A DNA stretch of 64,000 nt from Chrysomallon squamiferum (taxonomy: Eukaryota > Mollusca > Gastropoda > Neomphalida > Peltospiridae), in NCBI GenBank assembly GCA_012295275.1, contig CM022669.1, positions 17,634,672 to 17,698,671 of the forward strand. The letters run 5' to 3'. The notes below the pieces were generated by a model. It searched no databases. It saw only the letters and a program-made list of their open reading frames with translations, and was not told where the DNA came from. Shown here piece by piece: positions 42,623 through 55,638 of the stretch. Every line of letters starts with the position of its first letter. Positions within the stretch are counted from its first letter, which is position 1. The translations under genes and the position numbers were made by a program.

Positions 42623-44586
42623 TTTTGCTTGTTTATGTTTTTCTGGGGGGTTTTCTGGGTTTTTAAAATTATTATTAGTATTTTTTTTTTTTTCATTAAT
42701 TTATTATTTTGTTGTTGTGGTGGTTAGATATTACTACTTTGGTATATTGTAGGTTCATACAGTAGATACCACTAACTTATTATTTACAAACTTTTTTTTT
42801 TTTTTTTAAATCTCTTTGTACCAGTATGTTATTAATATTGTGTTTAACATAATTAAAGACAGAACTCATTACACTTTATAACATAATGAAAAACAGAATT
42901 TTGTCATGTCATAAACTAAATGTGTAAACAAGAAACTAATAAACAAACAAAACAGTGACAGCTGGGAGTAAATGTCACCATCAAATGCACTTACTTCCAA
43001 AGGATCTCCTTAGTAATTAATGCATATTTATGTGTGTATATGTGTGTTACTTAATTACATTTTATACACATTTGACTTATTAGTGGTAACCAGTATTTTC
43101 TAATAATAAAGTATGTTGAGAAAAAAAAAATTCATGAAGGTAGCAGACAGTTTTATAATGTGATGCCATTTTAAAACCTTTGTCTTGTTTTGCTAGTTAG
43201 GCATGTAAATTTGAAACAACAAGCATTCTTTTTTATCTTTCATTAGACAAAGAATTTAATTTGTGTGTTGAATAGTTGAAATTGTTTCTATCTTATTTAA
43301 CTTTTGTATGTGAAAGGTATTCTGTAACCTAGTCTGTGCAATACGTATAAATATCATTTAAGTGTGATTCAGCATTTCATAAAGTAGGAGTCGCTGTCTT
43401 GTAATTAGCTATATATTTCTAGTAATGTGGCGTAATTGAATCTGAATCTAATACTAGATCCATGGTGAATTGTAAAACATCTCTATAAATTTTCATGAGA
43501 TCTTAATACAGTATCAGTGTGCATTGATTTTTCTATGATTTTGTGTCCATAATCAATGAATCTCGCATAAACATAATCCACTTCGACTTGCTTTGTTTGC
43601 ACTTGTATCCATGCATTTCAGTGAAGCTGGTGTGTTTAAAAGTGTGTTATGAATTGAAGACTAAAACAAAAAAAGAAAAGAAGAAAGAAACTGTCAAATG
43701 AATTGTTTTTTCTTTTCTTCTTTTGCCATTGTAATGAAGTATTAAAAAGAAAGAAAGCGCGCGCGCGCGCGCGCGTGTGTGTGTGTGTGAATGTTATATT
43801 TATTTATTTTTTGAATATTTCTTTCCATTTATAAAATGTCATCACAAAAATGAAAACCAAACCTCATTCAAACTTTTAAAAAAAACCTTAAAAATACAGT
43901 TACATTTAGGCCATTTGTACATTTTATTATTTGCATTCCTTTAACTAAATCAGAATAAAAAATAATTTATGTTTGACTTCAACGTGTACTTTTGTCTGCA
44001 TGTTCTGGTTTATATTTATTTGTTTATGTTTTATAATTCAGCCTATTTTGTCAGTATTGTTTAAATGTGTTGTCAGCTGTCACCAAATGGATTGTCTGGT
44101 ATGTTATTGAAGTTGAAAATATGACACATGTTTAAGATATTGCCCATGTTGTAAGAAATCGATGACCGAATGTTTACTTGTAACAGCTGAGGAATTTGCT
44201 TTTATCTTTTCACCTATTACTAGTTATGTGAAGAGAAAAAGTCATTTCATTCATATTTCCATGCATCCATCCATCCATCCATGCATACATACATACATAC
44301 ACAGCAAAGTCATTATGACATTGGCTCTATTTCTTTGAAAGTTACATTATTATTTTACCTTTTATTTATTTATTTATTTATTTTTAATGGTAACTTCTAA
44401 AAGCTGTGGTTGAATCAGAAAACAAAATCCCTCTGTTAGAAATTATTACAATTATTCATCTCTCATATGTTGTTATCATCGATTCTGGTTAGTGAAACAG
44501 CAGTAGAAATACAAAACTAAAAAAAACCAAAAAAAAAACCCCTAAAAATAAAAAATAATAAATAATTAAAAAATTAAATAAAATTT
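40383..44586 (+). other. MAP1 intron 1: stretch with Z-DNA-type run and palindrome cluster
   Basis: Includes (TG)n and (CA)n-rich parts at 41410-41530 and 41820-41860, T(31) at 42590-42620, an islet at 42000-42260 with several palindromes, and a (GC)n(GT)n run listed separately. (CATC)n and (CATA)n lie at 44264-44301. No gene recognised. Confidence 0.55.
43757..43790. repeat. (GC)n(GT)n alternating purine-pyrimidine run
   Basis: About nine GC dinucleotides pass directly into (GT)n, giving 34 bases of perfect purine-pyrimidine alternation. This is the classic Z-DNA-prone sequence. A CpG run of this length is unusual in such A+T-rich DNA. Confidence 0.95.
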
Positions 44587-44820
44587 AATGTAGACTAATA
44601 GTACCATCATTAATGTACAGTTCGTAATAAACAAGACTTACACTTATGCAGACCCAAATACTCTCACTAATTTACAATGATTTCAATGTAGACTTACAGT
44701 ACCATCATTAATTTACAAAGTTTCTAATGTAGACTTGCACTACTACCATTAATCTACAGTTTGCAATGTAGACTTGGTATACCATCGTTAATTTACGAAG
44801 TGTGTAGTGTAGACTTTGCT
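44587..44820. repeat. Minisatellite, about 6 units of 40 bp
   Basis: Units start AATGTAGACTT and continue with ACCATCATTAATTTAC(A/G)AAG-like sequence. Landmarks are at 44587, 44685, 44726, 44765 and 44806, with a decayed copy between the first two. Spacing is 39-41 bp in the last four. Confidence 0.85.
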
Positions 44821-45029
44821 AGATTGTTTGGATTCTTCTCCTGATTGCTGTTTGCCCTTCTGGTGGCTTCCTGCTCAGCTTGCAAGGCTTGTGTTCTGAT
44901 TACTGAGTCTGAGCATGAAGTGAAAGAAATCAGTGGTTTTGTTTTTCAAATAACATGCTGTAGGTTAACAAGACATGTTATCAGATGTCAAACTCTCTTT
45001 GTGTGCAAAATTTCTATTTTTCTCTTTCT

Positions 45030-45065
<36 letters not shown>

Positions 45066-45735
45066 ATAAAATATTACTGATAAAATATTTCAAGCAAGAA
45101 TCTATTTATTTTGTGTTATGTATTTTCTTTTCTTTTCTTTATTTATTTTTTTTTTATTTTTTTTTTTTTAGTTTTGCATTTTTTCTACTGCTGTTTCAGT
45201 GACCAGAAGCGCTGATAATAACATTTGTATCTGACAGATGAATAATTGAAACAACTGGCATTAAAATAATATCTAATGGAGGGATTTTGTTTTCAGTGTC
45301 TACGTATGTCTTTAAGTATTACCAATATAAATAAATATATAAATAAATAAATAAATAAATAAAATAATGATATAATTCCTTTCGAAGAAAGAGAGTCAAT
45401 GTCATAATGATCTTGCTGTGCAAAAGCATTATTATTATATTAAGTAACAGAGAAGGAAACATTCTGTTAAGCTGTTATTCCACTGGTGTGGTCTTGCAAC
45501 CAATCCAGCGTTAAGTTCAAGTCAACATTTTAATTCAATTAAGCATGTTTATAGATACAAACAAAGAGCTTAAAATGACTGGGCTGGAACCAATAGAAAA
45601 CAGATTTGGGGGATGCTCAGTTTTGAAGTTATCAAAGTATATTCTAAAAAATAAGTAAAATAAAAGATATTCTTTTTGGGTTCAGTTTAACGTGATTGAC
45701 ATGATGCAGATGATTGTGATGCTGATGGAACTATT

Positions 45736-45775
<40 letters not shown>

Positions 45776-47847
45776 TTCTGCTTTTTAAAATGTCTGGAGA
45801 GAAAAAAAAAACATGCTTGTAAAATTATATCAAAATGCCTCAAAGATCAAATCTGATTCCCATCAGATTTCTCCATTAAATTACATTTTTATTATTAATA
45901 TAAATCTGCATCACAGGTTTTTAAAAAACTAACAGTATAAGATCATATATCCTGTCTTTGGCACCTTTTAATGGGGAGTAACAATCAGGACTTTAAAATC
46001 AGCTTACAGAAATATCCCTTGGCCTTTTCCTTCCTTTCCTTTTGACAGCTGATAATTAGATATTCTGAGTCCTTTTCATTATTTCCTAAAAAGAAAACAG
46101 AAAAAAAAAAAAAATCTGAATATCAGCTTACTCTTTTAACAGCATCAAATATTTATTGATCATAAATTTCATTTTTCATGGTTATTTATTAATATTATTA
46201 TTTTTTTTTTTTTACTTCCCATTCAACTGGCAGCAGTTGCAGCTCTTTCCAAAGCTTTTGCAGGCTTTGTGTAACAAATGTCTGTTTGATTATAGGCAAA
46301 CACGTCCCTTAACTTTGGCTTTTATCAGACATTGTGAGCCGCCGGGCCAGTCAGCTGGGGTGACATATCGATCCAAGGTTGTGCATTTAATATCAGGCGG
46401 GTTTTTATTGTGCCTGGGTCAGCTTACACACCGAACTGATACATTTCAGTGTTATGAATCATGTCGATCAATTAAGAGGTGTGAAACAGAAATCAACATA
46501 TTAATTTGTCACTTTGTTTCTCTTCCTTGTGGCGACACGTGTCACAGTGTGAACATAGTATTGTTATGAATCATTTCATTTCCGCTTGTTTTTTGTATAT
46601 ATATATATATATGCGTGTGTAAATATTCAACACATACATTAAAACACACACACACCCATGTGAATGAATGGATGCATAGGGCATGTGCAAACATAAACAT
46701 GCACTTAAGTAAATACACAAATGAACAAAGACTTAAATATATGTGTGTGAGTGTGTCTGTATCTGTATTTGCACAAGTGCACACACACACTCACACACAT
46801 GCATGCATGAAGACAGAATAATATACTGATGTGTATAATGCTGTTTGCATTCCACATTTAGTTTAATCAGAATGTCAGAACAGAGATGATTAGGGAATTC
46901 CAGTCTAATTACTTTTACACAGTTGTTAGTGAAGTGTTGTGCCAGGACTTATTACCAATTTCCATTTTCCTTGATTACCATGTTTGTCCCTGCTGCTTGT
47001 TATTTCTTACACATATATTAGTGTTATAGATATGTTTGTTTTATAGTGTGAAATAAAACTACTACAACAGCATCAACAACAGCAATAATAATAGTAATAA
47101 ACCAAAATTAATCAAACTATATATATATATTTAAAAAGTACAAATAATAATAGATATGTAATTATGATAACACAACAGCAATAAAATTAATAATAAACCA
47201 AAGATTAATAAAACTATTTTAAAAATAATAATAATAAAAAATAAAAATAAAAAATATAATAATACACAGTTCAGGACTCGAGCAGATGTGCAGAACGTGT
47301 ACATATTCATGACACTTATGTAAGAAGATGTAATTTTACTCTATGCATATTCAGAACATGAAACCCTACCTTTATATATTTACTAAGCACTGGTCAAATT
47401 CACATAGATCAAAGTACAGCATTATAATATACTGTATGCTAAACTATAAGAATGTGTGGTACTCTATACATTCATTTCTTTAAAATATTTTTGCATCATG
47501 GTTTGTCAAAACTTCAGATACCAACCAACACAGAAAAAAAGTAGGCAAAAAATTGACAAAAATTAACAGTATAAAACACAAACTTGATAATTTTTATTAG
47601 TAAATAATCAGTAGTATAAATCAGAACACTCCCTAATATAAAATACATTGTATGCATCAGCTTGCAGTGTATATAAAAAGAAAGAGAAAATGTTATCAAT
47701 TCCTCACAGATGAGAGAATGATGGTTATGATAACTCATGTCTGTGACAGATTATATATGGATTTATTAATACATTCATGAAATTGCAAAGACTTGACTCA
47801 CGTATTCCTTTGACTATAATGGTTACCCGCATCATTCTTGTCAGAAC
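44821..47847 (+). other. MAP1 intron 1: stretch with a complex islet at 46.2-46.57 kb
   Basis: Contains T(30) at 45032-45061, (AAAT)n at 45325-45364, (CT)17 at 45738-45771 and alternating CA/TG sequence at 46610-46805. An islet at 46190-46570 (see findings) is the least simple-sequence part of this region. A 137-codon open frame crosses it (46156-46569), but its translation matches no family I know. Confidence 0.5.
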
Positions 47848-48100
47848 TTCATAAATAAGATTAACAGTGTTTCTTGTGAATATGCATTAAAAATTAATAA
47901 GTTTCTGTAAAGAATATGCAAATAAGATTAAGCAGACACCTAATGAATGTGCAAATAAGATTAATGAAGCTCCTAATGAATGTGTACATAAATTTAACCA
48001 GACTCCTAAAGAATATGCAAATATTATTAATGAGGCTAGCTAGTGAATATGCAAATACGGTTAATGATGTTGCTAATGAATATGTAAATGAAGTCGGGTT
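47848..48100 (+). repeat. 33-bp minisatellite carrying octamer motifs
   Basis: About seven and a half units close to GAATATGCAAATAAGATTAA plus TGAAGCTCCTAAT. GAAT landmarks are at 47878, 47912, 47945, 47978, 48011, 48045 and 48078, spaced 33 or 34 bp. The POU octamer ATGCAAAT is intact in three units, with one-base variants in two more. The 33-bp period opens a 63-codon frame, which I regard as accidental. It lies about 600 bp upstream of exon 2. Confidence 0.9.
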
Positions 48101-48692
48101 AATGTGAGGTTTATATATTCAGTCTGTCACTTGTGTCAGAAAGTTAATAAAACAAATGTATTATTATTCATAAGCAGTTAGCTAAATCCACACTCTTGGT
48201 GAAAGTGAATGAATAAATATTAACTGTTACCATGGATTTTCATTAGCCATTCAGTGCAAATAGCTGGAATGGAAAAATATGAAGCATTTATTGTAATTCT
48301 TAAATAAAGTTAACCTCTTCTTCTTCTTTTCTTTTTTTTATAAAGATTATATTTGCAGTCTTTAAATTATTTTTCACCAGATCATTTCATTATTTTTGGA
48401 CCTCCCAAGTTCTTACAGGGACCAGGGATAGTATGTAGATGAATTTTGTTTTCCCCTCTGTGTGTCAATACTGTGGTGGTAGCCCTGGTTCACTGGAGTT
48501 ACTACAACAGAATATCTGATGTGTCGTAATATATTTTCACAGTCTAGAAAAACACCTGAATATCATTTAACTTTTACCATAATTCAATTTTTACCATCAA
48601 ATGATGACGTCGTTTTAGTAGTGACGAAGTTAGTATTATTATTATTATTATTATTATGTTTTTAATACTAAATTTGTGTTTGTATCTTTCAG

Positions 48693-48791
48693 GATTCCAA
48701 TGCTGGGATGAAGAAGTGACAGGAATTGACATCAATGATGAACTGTCTCAGATTGCTAACAGGGCCGCACTTGGAAGTGAGGGACCCAATG
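48693..48791 (+). CDS. MAP1B: MAP1-family microtubule-associated protein, coding exon 2
   Basis: A 99-bp exon between acceptor TTTGTATCTTTCAG and donor GTGAGT. It completes codon 47 (Gly) and runs to the first base of codon 80, so both borders are phase 1. It encodes FQCWDEEVTGIDINDELSQ and a short polar tail. Vertebrate MAP1B has an equivalent segment (WD, then a run of hydrophobic/acidic residues ending ELxxF) directly after the first helix, with no gap on either side. Skipping this exon would keep the frame and remove 33 residues. Confidence 0.93.
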
Positions 48792-49098
48792 GTGAGTTTT
48801 ATTATCATCACTTTCAAACAGTATAAACCTCTTTTTTTTTTTTTTAAATGGTAGAAAAATATATTCTTTATCATGTATCATAAAATAAATTCAAAATTGT
48901 GCAAGCTTGATGTTTTATGTCAGTTAATATACACCAATAGCAGCAATAAGAAAACAAATTTAATAAGTTAAAAATAAAATTTAAAAAAAATGGAATAAAA
49001 AAACCTAAGAAATTTGTTACAAACTTTCAAAAATCACTTTCAGATTGTAAAGTTTTGACATTTTTTACCATTTATAAACATTAAAAACAGCAACAACA

Positions 49099-49150
<52 letters not shown>

Positions 49151-49516
49151 CGTTAAAAAGATATTTATTATACATCATATCATATAATTTTAATTTTCTC
49201 CAGCTGTAAACATTAACAACTATAACAAAATTTAATATTAAAAAACCCCAAAAACAAAAAACAAAAACTTTTCACTGTTTTCTAGTTTCATCTGTGATAG
49301 GAAAATAACCAAAAACAAACATAAGTGAACATAAAATAAAGATCTTTCAGTTAGTTTAAACATTAAGAAGATTTTAAATATATTTTTATCAGCAATATTA
49401 CTTAGCATTTATATATGGCTAAGATAATGTCTACAATTATAATTTAAAAAATTATAGACATTTATGGGAAAATTCAACTATAAACATTTTTGCAAAAATT
49501 ATTAATAATAATAAAC

Positions 49517-49555
<39 letters not shown>

Positions 49556-52054
49556 ATTTGTAAAGCATGTCGTATTTAATTATTTATCAGGATTTTTTTA
49601 ATCATTCTGTTTTATCAGTCCATGAGAAATATATTGATTTAAAAATGATTGTAGCTGGTGAAAATTAAAATGCTGAATCATTCGTTAATCATAATTAAAA
49701 AGTTGAAAACAACAGCATTTTCAGGTTAAATTTATTTAGGTCTATAAAACAAGGGAACTAGTGATGGGTCCTCTACAACATTTTAGTAACATGTTATTTT
49801 CTTTGAAAGGTATTTTTATTAGTGTTACGGTCAATTTTGTGCATTTTTATTATTGTCAAGATCATATTTGTGTGTCATAAGAGCCATTTTTAACTATTAT
49901 TTCAATAAATATGAATCATTTCCATTAGACATTATTTTTTTATGTAAGCATCCTTCATTGCAAATTCAATACAAAGTGATATTTAATGAGTAAAATGAAC
50001 TCATCACCTGGTTCAGACTGAATAACACATCTTGTATAATAATAGCAAAATCAATAACAATAATAATAATAAATAAATACATAATACATTTTTTTCCCTC
50101 TAGGAATAGTGAATAATTGCATGCTTCTTTTTCTACATATAGAAATATTTTTGTTAAAACTGATCATTTGTTAGTCAGTTTGTTATTTATAATAATAATG
50201 GAAGTATTATATATATATATATAAAAAATTATAGTTTAATAATTAATAATGATCATACTCAGCAGCTGGTATTTTTCTCATTTCATTTACTGCAGATGAA
50301 AACAAACATAAACTAAAACTGATCATCATTGTACCATTAGACTTTTTTTTTTTTTTTTTTTTTCTCTCAAAATTTTATGGTGTACAGCTTGTAGTAAATT
50401 TATGAAACATTTACATGTAGAGCTTTTATTATTTGAAAACAATGTGATTAACATATGGGGAAAAAACACCTACCAAGACCTGCAATGTGGATTTGGTGGG
50501 TTCCCTCTGGGTTTTCCATCCCAATTAGCTATGATAACAACAGCTGCTAAACATACAGTTTATCTAACAAGCATTTTCTGTATCTTTCTTTTTTTCTTTT
50601 TTAAAGTTAACTAAGGTATACGGTGATTCCTACAGTCTATTGCCTGTTATTCCTTCAGTTTATTACAAGTCTTTCTGACAAAATCCCCTGAGAGATAAAA
50701 ATAATTAAACTTGAACCAACAAGAAATTGTCTTATTTAGTTATTAGCAGTTAAAGCCACGACACAGACCTCCCACACCTGTACGAAACAAGACAATGAAA
50801 AATCTGAAGTGGACATAAAATATTATTTGTAATTATTTTCAAAGAGAAGTGCAAATCGCATCTTTAATGGATCACTCACTGGAGATGTTTCCAGCAAATC
50901 TCTGTAGAGTATATGACCTTCCCATTATTGTAATAAGTGTTGATGTACGTATGCTTTTACTAGAGGTCTCTTTTGAACCAAACATGCATTAATAATCTGT
51001 TTACATGTTTGTAAAAGACCATGACATTGCGTTATATATTCTTACTGAAGTAGAATAATCAACAAAATTATTTATAAATCAATTATGATACACAGTAGTA
51101 TTCCAAACATTCATGAATTAATTCTGATGGGATGTCATTCTATGGATAAAGATCTTTTCAAACATATTTTGTTAATTCTGGTTCACTCATAAACTATCAC
51201 ATTTTGAATAATCAGATATGTTATTACAATTAATCATCAATTAATTCCAATGCAGTTATTGTATATAATTTTTTGAACATTTGAAATATATATATATATA
51301 TGTTCTGATTGCTTTAACTTCAGTGACAAATAAAGATAAATACATTTGAGTAAACCATCATAGAAATATGTATTAAAAAAACCTCACTAAAATAATAACA
51401 AGAAAGGAACTGATACCACCACCAACAACAACAACAACCAATAATAATAATAATAATAATAAACAGTAATTAAAAATGAAGTAATAAATAATACTATAAA
51501 TAGACAGACAGATTGATAGAAAGGTAGATTGGATGGATGGATGGATAGATAAAAACAATTTATCTATAATACATAAATGCCTTGTAGCAAATCATCAGTT
51601 GGCTGTGCTTGGTAGACTAATAAATACACTTCGGCTGTCTCAAGTTATAAGTGTCCATGGTCATCTGGTCAGCAATAAATAACCAAAAAGCAAACACATA
51701 CTTGAAAATGTAATGAAACATTTTTTTTTTTTTCCATCTGATAGGATTTTAGCCCTTCTTTCAGATCAAAAGAATGGCAGTGCCTGAGTTTGGTTTTAAA
51801 AAAAAAAAAAATAGATCACAGAAATAACATTTCTCAGGAAACTTAACAAGTCAGAAATTATTTAGTCTAAAGTCTAGACTTTGAAATACTAAAAGAAAAT
51901 TTAATAACCTTTAAAGTTGTTTGGATCTAAGTCATGAATGTATAGTTTGGAGAATTTTTTTTTTTAATTAGAAAGTTAAAAATAAGATATTTAGTGTTTA
52001 TTTTGAATACATTCTTAATTATTAAAAAATAATAATTTAATTAAAACAATAGAG
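48792..52054 (+). other. MAP1 intron 2, first part
   Basis: A+T-rich. Simple repeats are (AT)n at 49103-49146, A(33) at 49521-49553, T(22) near 50343-50363 and (AAT)n near 51441. No gene recognised. Confidence 0.6.
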
Positions 52055-52330
52055 CACTTTTACAGTTACAAAGTTATTTAGAAAAACGTAAACAGCACAG
52101 ACATAAGTATTTTAAATACATTGTTTAATATTATTTTCTTAATCGGTAGAATAAAAACAGTCATAAAGTTATTTAGAAAACAATAACAAAGATTAGGACA
52201 TTGGTATTTTAAGATTATTTTCTTAATTCAGCAGAAAAAAACCCAGCTGAAAGTTATTTAGAAAACAACATTACAGACATCAGTATTTTAAAGAAATTAT
52301 TTAAATTATTTTCTTAATTCAGTAACATGT
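52055..52330. repeat. Diverged tandem array, about 3 units of 85-95 bp
   Basis: Units contain AAAGTTATTTAGAAAA, then ACA(T)TA-rich sequence, AGTATTTTAA, and TTATTTTCTTAATTCAG(C/T)A. The first landmark recurs at 52071, 52166 and 52251. Non-coding. Confidence 0.75.
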
Positions 52331-55300
52331 ATTCTAAATCAAAAAATTTCTCAAATAAAAAACTAAATGCTCCTTAAATGAACACAAAACATGTTTCCAT
52401 TTTAATGATGGTAATAAATAAATCATTTAAGATATTTGTGTTGGATCGTTATTGATATTATATCCAGTTTTCATTACTTTTAATATTCTAAAAGAGAGAC
52501 TTTAAAAAATAAAAAATTAAACTCTTGGAAAGCTTTGAGCTTAAAATTAAGGAGTAAGACAGAATTCTAATAATATTTGGCATGAGTAAGGCATTTTAAA
52601 TAATCTTGAATCTGTTAAGAAATTGGTTTTTAAAGTACAGCTATAAGTTTAAATAATTTTCTTTTCTAAGTGTAGTGTGCACTCAGTCAGACTGTTAAAA
52701 TAATCTTTAAGATTCTTCAGTTAACAAATAATTTAATTATATACTGCAACTGTGTTTTGGACAACATACAGTTTGGTGATAAATGTGATTGTCTGATATA
52801 TGTTAAGTCAGTTTCCTTCATATGCATTTCCTATTCCAAAGTGTATGCTATAATTGGTGTCTGTTCAACTGTTTTGCTTTCCTGTTTTGTTTTTTTTTTT
52901 TTTTTTTTTTTAATTTAATTTTAATTTTGAAGGCAAAATTACTGGACTGCAATATCATAAGCAAATTGAAAAGAAGACCCTAATATGTATCTTGATTTTA
53001 GAATTGTTTTTCGTGTGTGTGTAAAATTTGCATTAGTTCATTTTTTTTTTTTTTTTTTGGATTCATATGTGAATTAGTTTTAATTGCATTCATTAATTAA
53101 ACAAATGTATCCCATTTTCATATGCAGCAAGCAAGGGTGGTAAGTTGGTTACACCTGTATCTCTAGACGTAGTCCTGTGTTTTGGTATTAATGTTGAATA
53201 ATTTCTGATGACGATAAATCAGTTCACTTACTTAAAACTGAAAGAGTGTTGTGTGAACATGTGTACTTACATAAATCTATGTACATTTTTGTCAGCCTTC
53301 ATTCCAATGTTGTTTCATGTAAAACATAATGTGCTTTAAAATGAAAAAGAAATGTAACATAGTATTAATTGTATAAAAGAAGATATATTTTCGGTTTATT
53401 AATATACAAGATTTTTTAAATTTAATTAAATGGACAGTGAAATACATTTTGTTACATTTCTTTTTCTCTTTGCCTGTGAGTTTATTTCAATAATAATCAT
53501 GAAGTGTGTTGTTTTTTAATGTATTTGTTGTATGCTTGACAAATCATTTTCCAACTCATCTGTTGTTATCATTATTATGATCAGCAATATTAGCAGTATC
53601 CTTATTATAAAACACCCATCCACCCTGTTGTTCTGAAATGTCCCCTCTCACACACAAAAAACAAAATATATACATATAAACATAAATCCCAAATTGCATT
53701 CCAACAAAAATAACTGTTGGTGGATATCAAAGACACTTTTATATTTTAGTGTCTTGTTTATGTCCTATACAAATGAGTTGTATTTGAAGATATAAATTCT
53801 TACAATTCATGTGTAAGGATGTGTATCCTGGGTCACTAAAGGTATAGTATACGTATATTGTTGCTGCTGCTGAATAGGACAGTGACAAATCTGTGCTTTC
53901 ATTATCATTTTCTCTCCATAAATTGTAAGAGTGTATCAGAATTTGACAGCATTCACACACATTCACTCATGAAGACCATTGTTAATCATTCAGCATTCAT
54001 GAACTAAAGGATAAAGTCGTATTTTTAAGAGTTAGTTATAGACAACAACTGACTGTCAGAATTCAGAATATTCTTGCATATAGATCTCTATAAACATTGA
54101 TATGTGTTCTGTATTATCTTCCATCAACCTTTATCATGATTCAGGAAGCACTTTTGTTACAGTTAATTCATAAATTACAGTTTTGTTTATCATGACTAAG
54201 AGGATGTTTTTCACATAAACAATCCAGTATTGTAAACAGTGATTAAATTCTTTTATTATCGTACAGGAGACATTTTTTACACAATTTGATATCATAACTA
54301 AAATTATCTTACAATCTGATATATTAATTATAATTTCCTTTTGTCATAACGTATCATGGAAGTAATCCACTTACATACATAGCCCTTCTTAATTTTCACT
54401 TGATTTTTAATTTAATATATATACAGCTGCCATCTTTACCTACCTGTATTTACCTGTCTTTTTTTTGGGGGTGTATTCATGTGAAACTGACAGTTATGTA
54501 TATAAACCTTTTGGGTACATGCTTAACAGGTTAAACAAGGAGCTCGCATTATTTTCATCCAACATTTTGATTTTAATTCATTTGATTTAGTGACTTTTTC
54601 AAAGAGCTAGGTGTGAATTATTTGATAAGTCAGATCATAAACAAAGCTGATAATGCCAAAAGCAGAATACAAAATGTTTACAAATGGTGGAAGAGAGATA
54701 TGAAAAAGAATTTAATAGCAGTTTATATTAGATTGCTGGTGTGAAAAGGTCTCATATATCATGATAAAAATAAAAACAAATAGTAAAAGGTAACTGTAGT
54801 TATAATATCAGAAAGGTATTTGTCTTCCCTCATCATTATACTGAGAGAAGAAAAAAAGACATTGAAATTTATTATATCAGATTGTTTTATGAGAAAGGCC
54901 TCATGCATAATGAATGTATTTGTGGATATGGTACCAAACTGTATGTGAAAAATGCCTTCTGTATCATTTATTGTAATTTATTGATAGTTTAAAATGTTAG
55001 ATCATGCTAAAAGAAATTGTATTTTATCTCCAATTGTATCAAAAATATGTTCTGTTTCATAATAAAAAATTATAAAGGAATAATATAGCATATACATCAA
55101 TATGTAAAAAATTTGTTTCCATCTAATATGCATAATATATAAAATACTGATAAGAATTGAGATTTTCCATCCTGAGATTGCATCAGATTTGTCTTTTTCT
55201 TATTCATTTGTGTTTTTTTTGGCTTGTCTGAGCTGAAGCCTAATATATTTTGATACATATCTTATTAGGTTTCTTGCATTTCTTTAGTTACAGCATAGTT

Positions 55301-55578
55301 TGCTGTCAATTTTTACCAAACATTCACTGAATCAACAAGATCATTATGATAATTTTCTTTTGTACTATAATTATTATTTCAAAATAATTTCAGAGCATAT
55401 TCATAAGTATGCACAGATAAATTACATGCATAAACACTTATTCCCAATTATATAATGCATATATTTAAACAGGGCATTAATTTTAAACTTTTATTTCTTT
55501 CTTTCATCATTCTTCTTCATTTTTTGTCTTATTTTTCTTTTCTTTTTTTAAAAATAAAAATGATTTGTCAGGCTCTGA
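52331..55578 (+). other. MAP1 intron 2, middle part
   Basis: A+T-rich with T runs at 52889-52910 and 53041-53058. No gene, RNA or notable repeat recognised. Confidence 0.6.
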
Positions 55579-55638
55579 ATAAATTTCTTTAATGTTGTGA
55601 AAAATGCTTTACATGTTGTTACAAACATCACTTTATTC

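Noticed and set aside
42476-42727. Phe-rich possible membrane peptide
   Set aside because: Produced by T(31) and (TTTA)n runs; not a real hydrophobic protein.
46596-46805. CA/TG-rich stretch as a possible structured RNA
   Set aside because: Complementary CA and TG runs can pair, but this is expected of dinucleotide repeats and no specific hairpin stands out.
47916-48107. 63-codon frame with an 11-residue repeat
   Set aside because: Arises because the minisatellite unit is 33 bp; one 34-bp unit shifts the frame, and there is no start context or family match.
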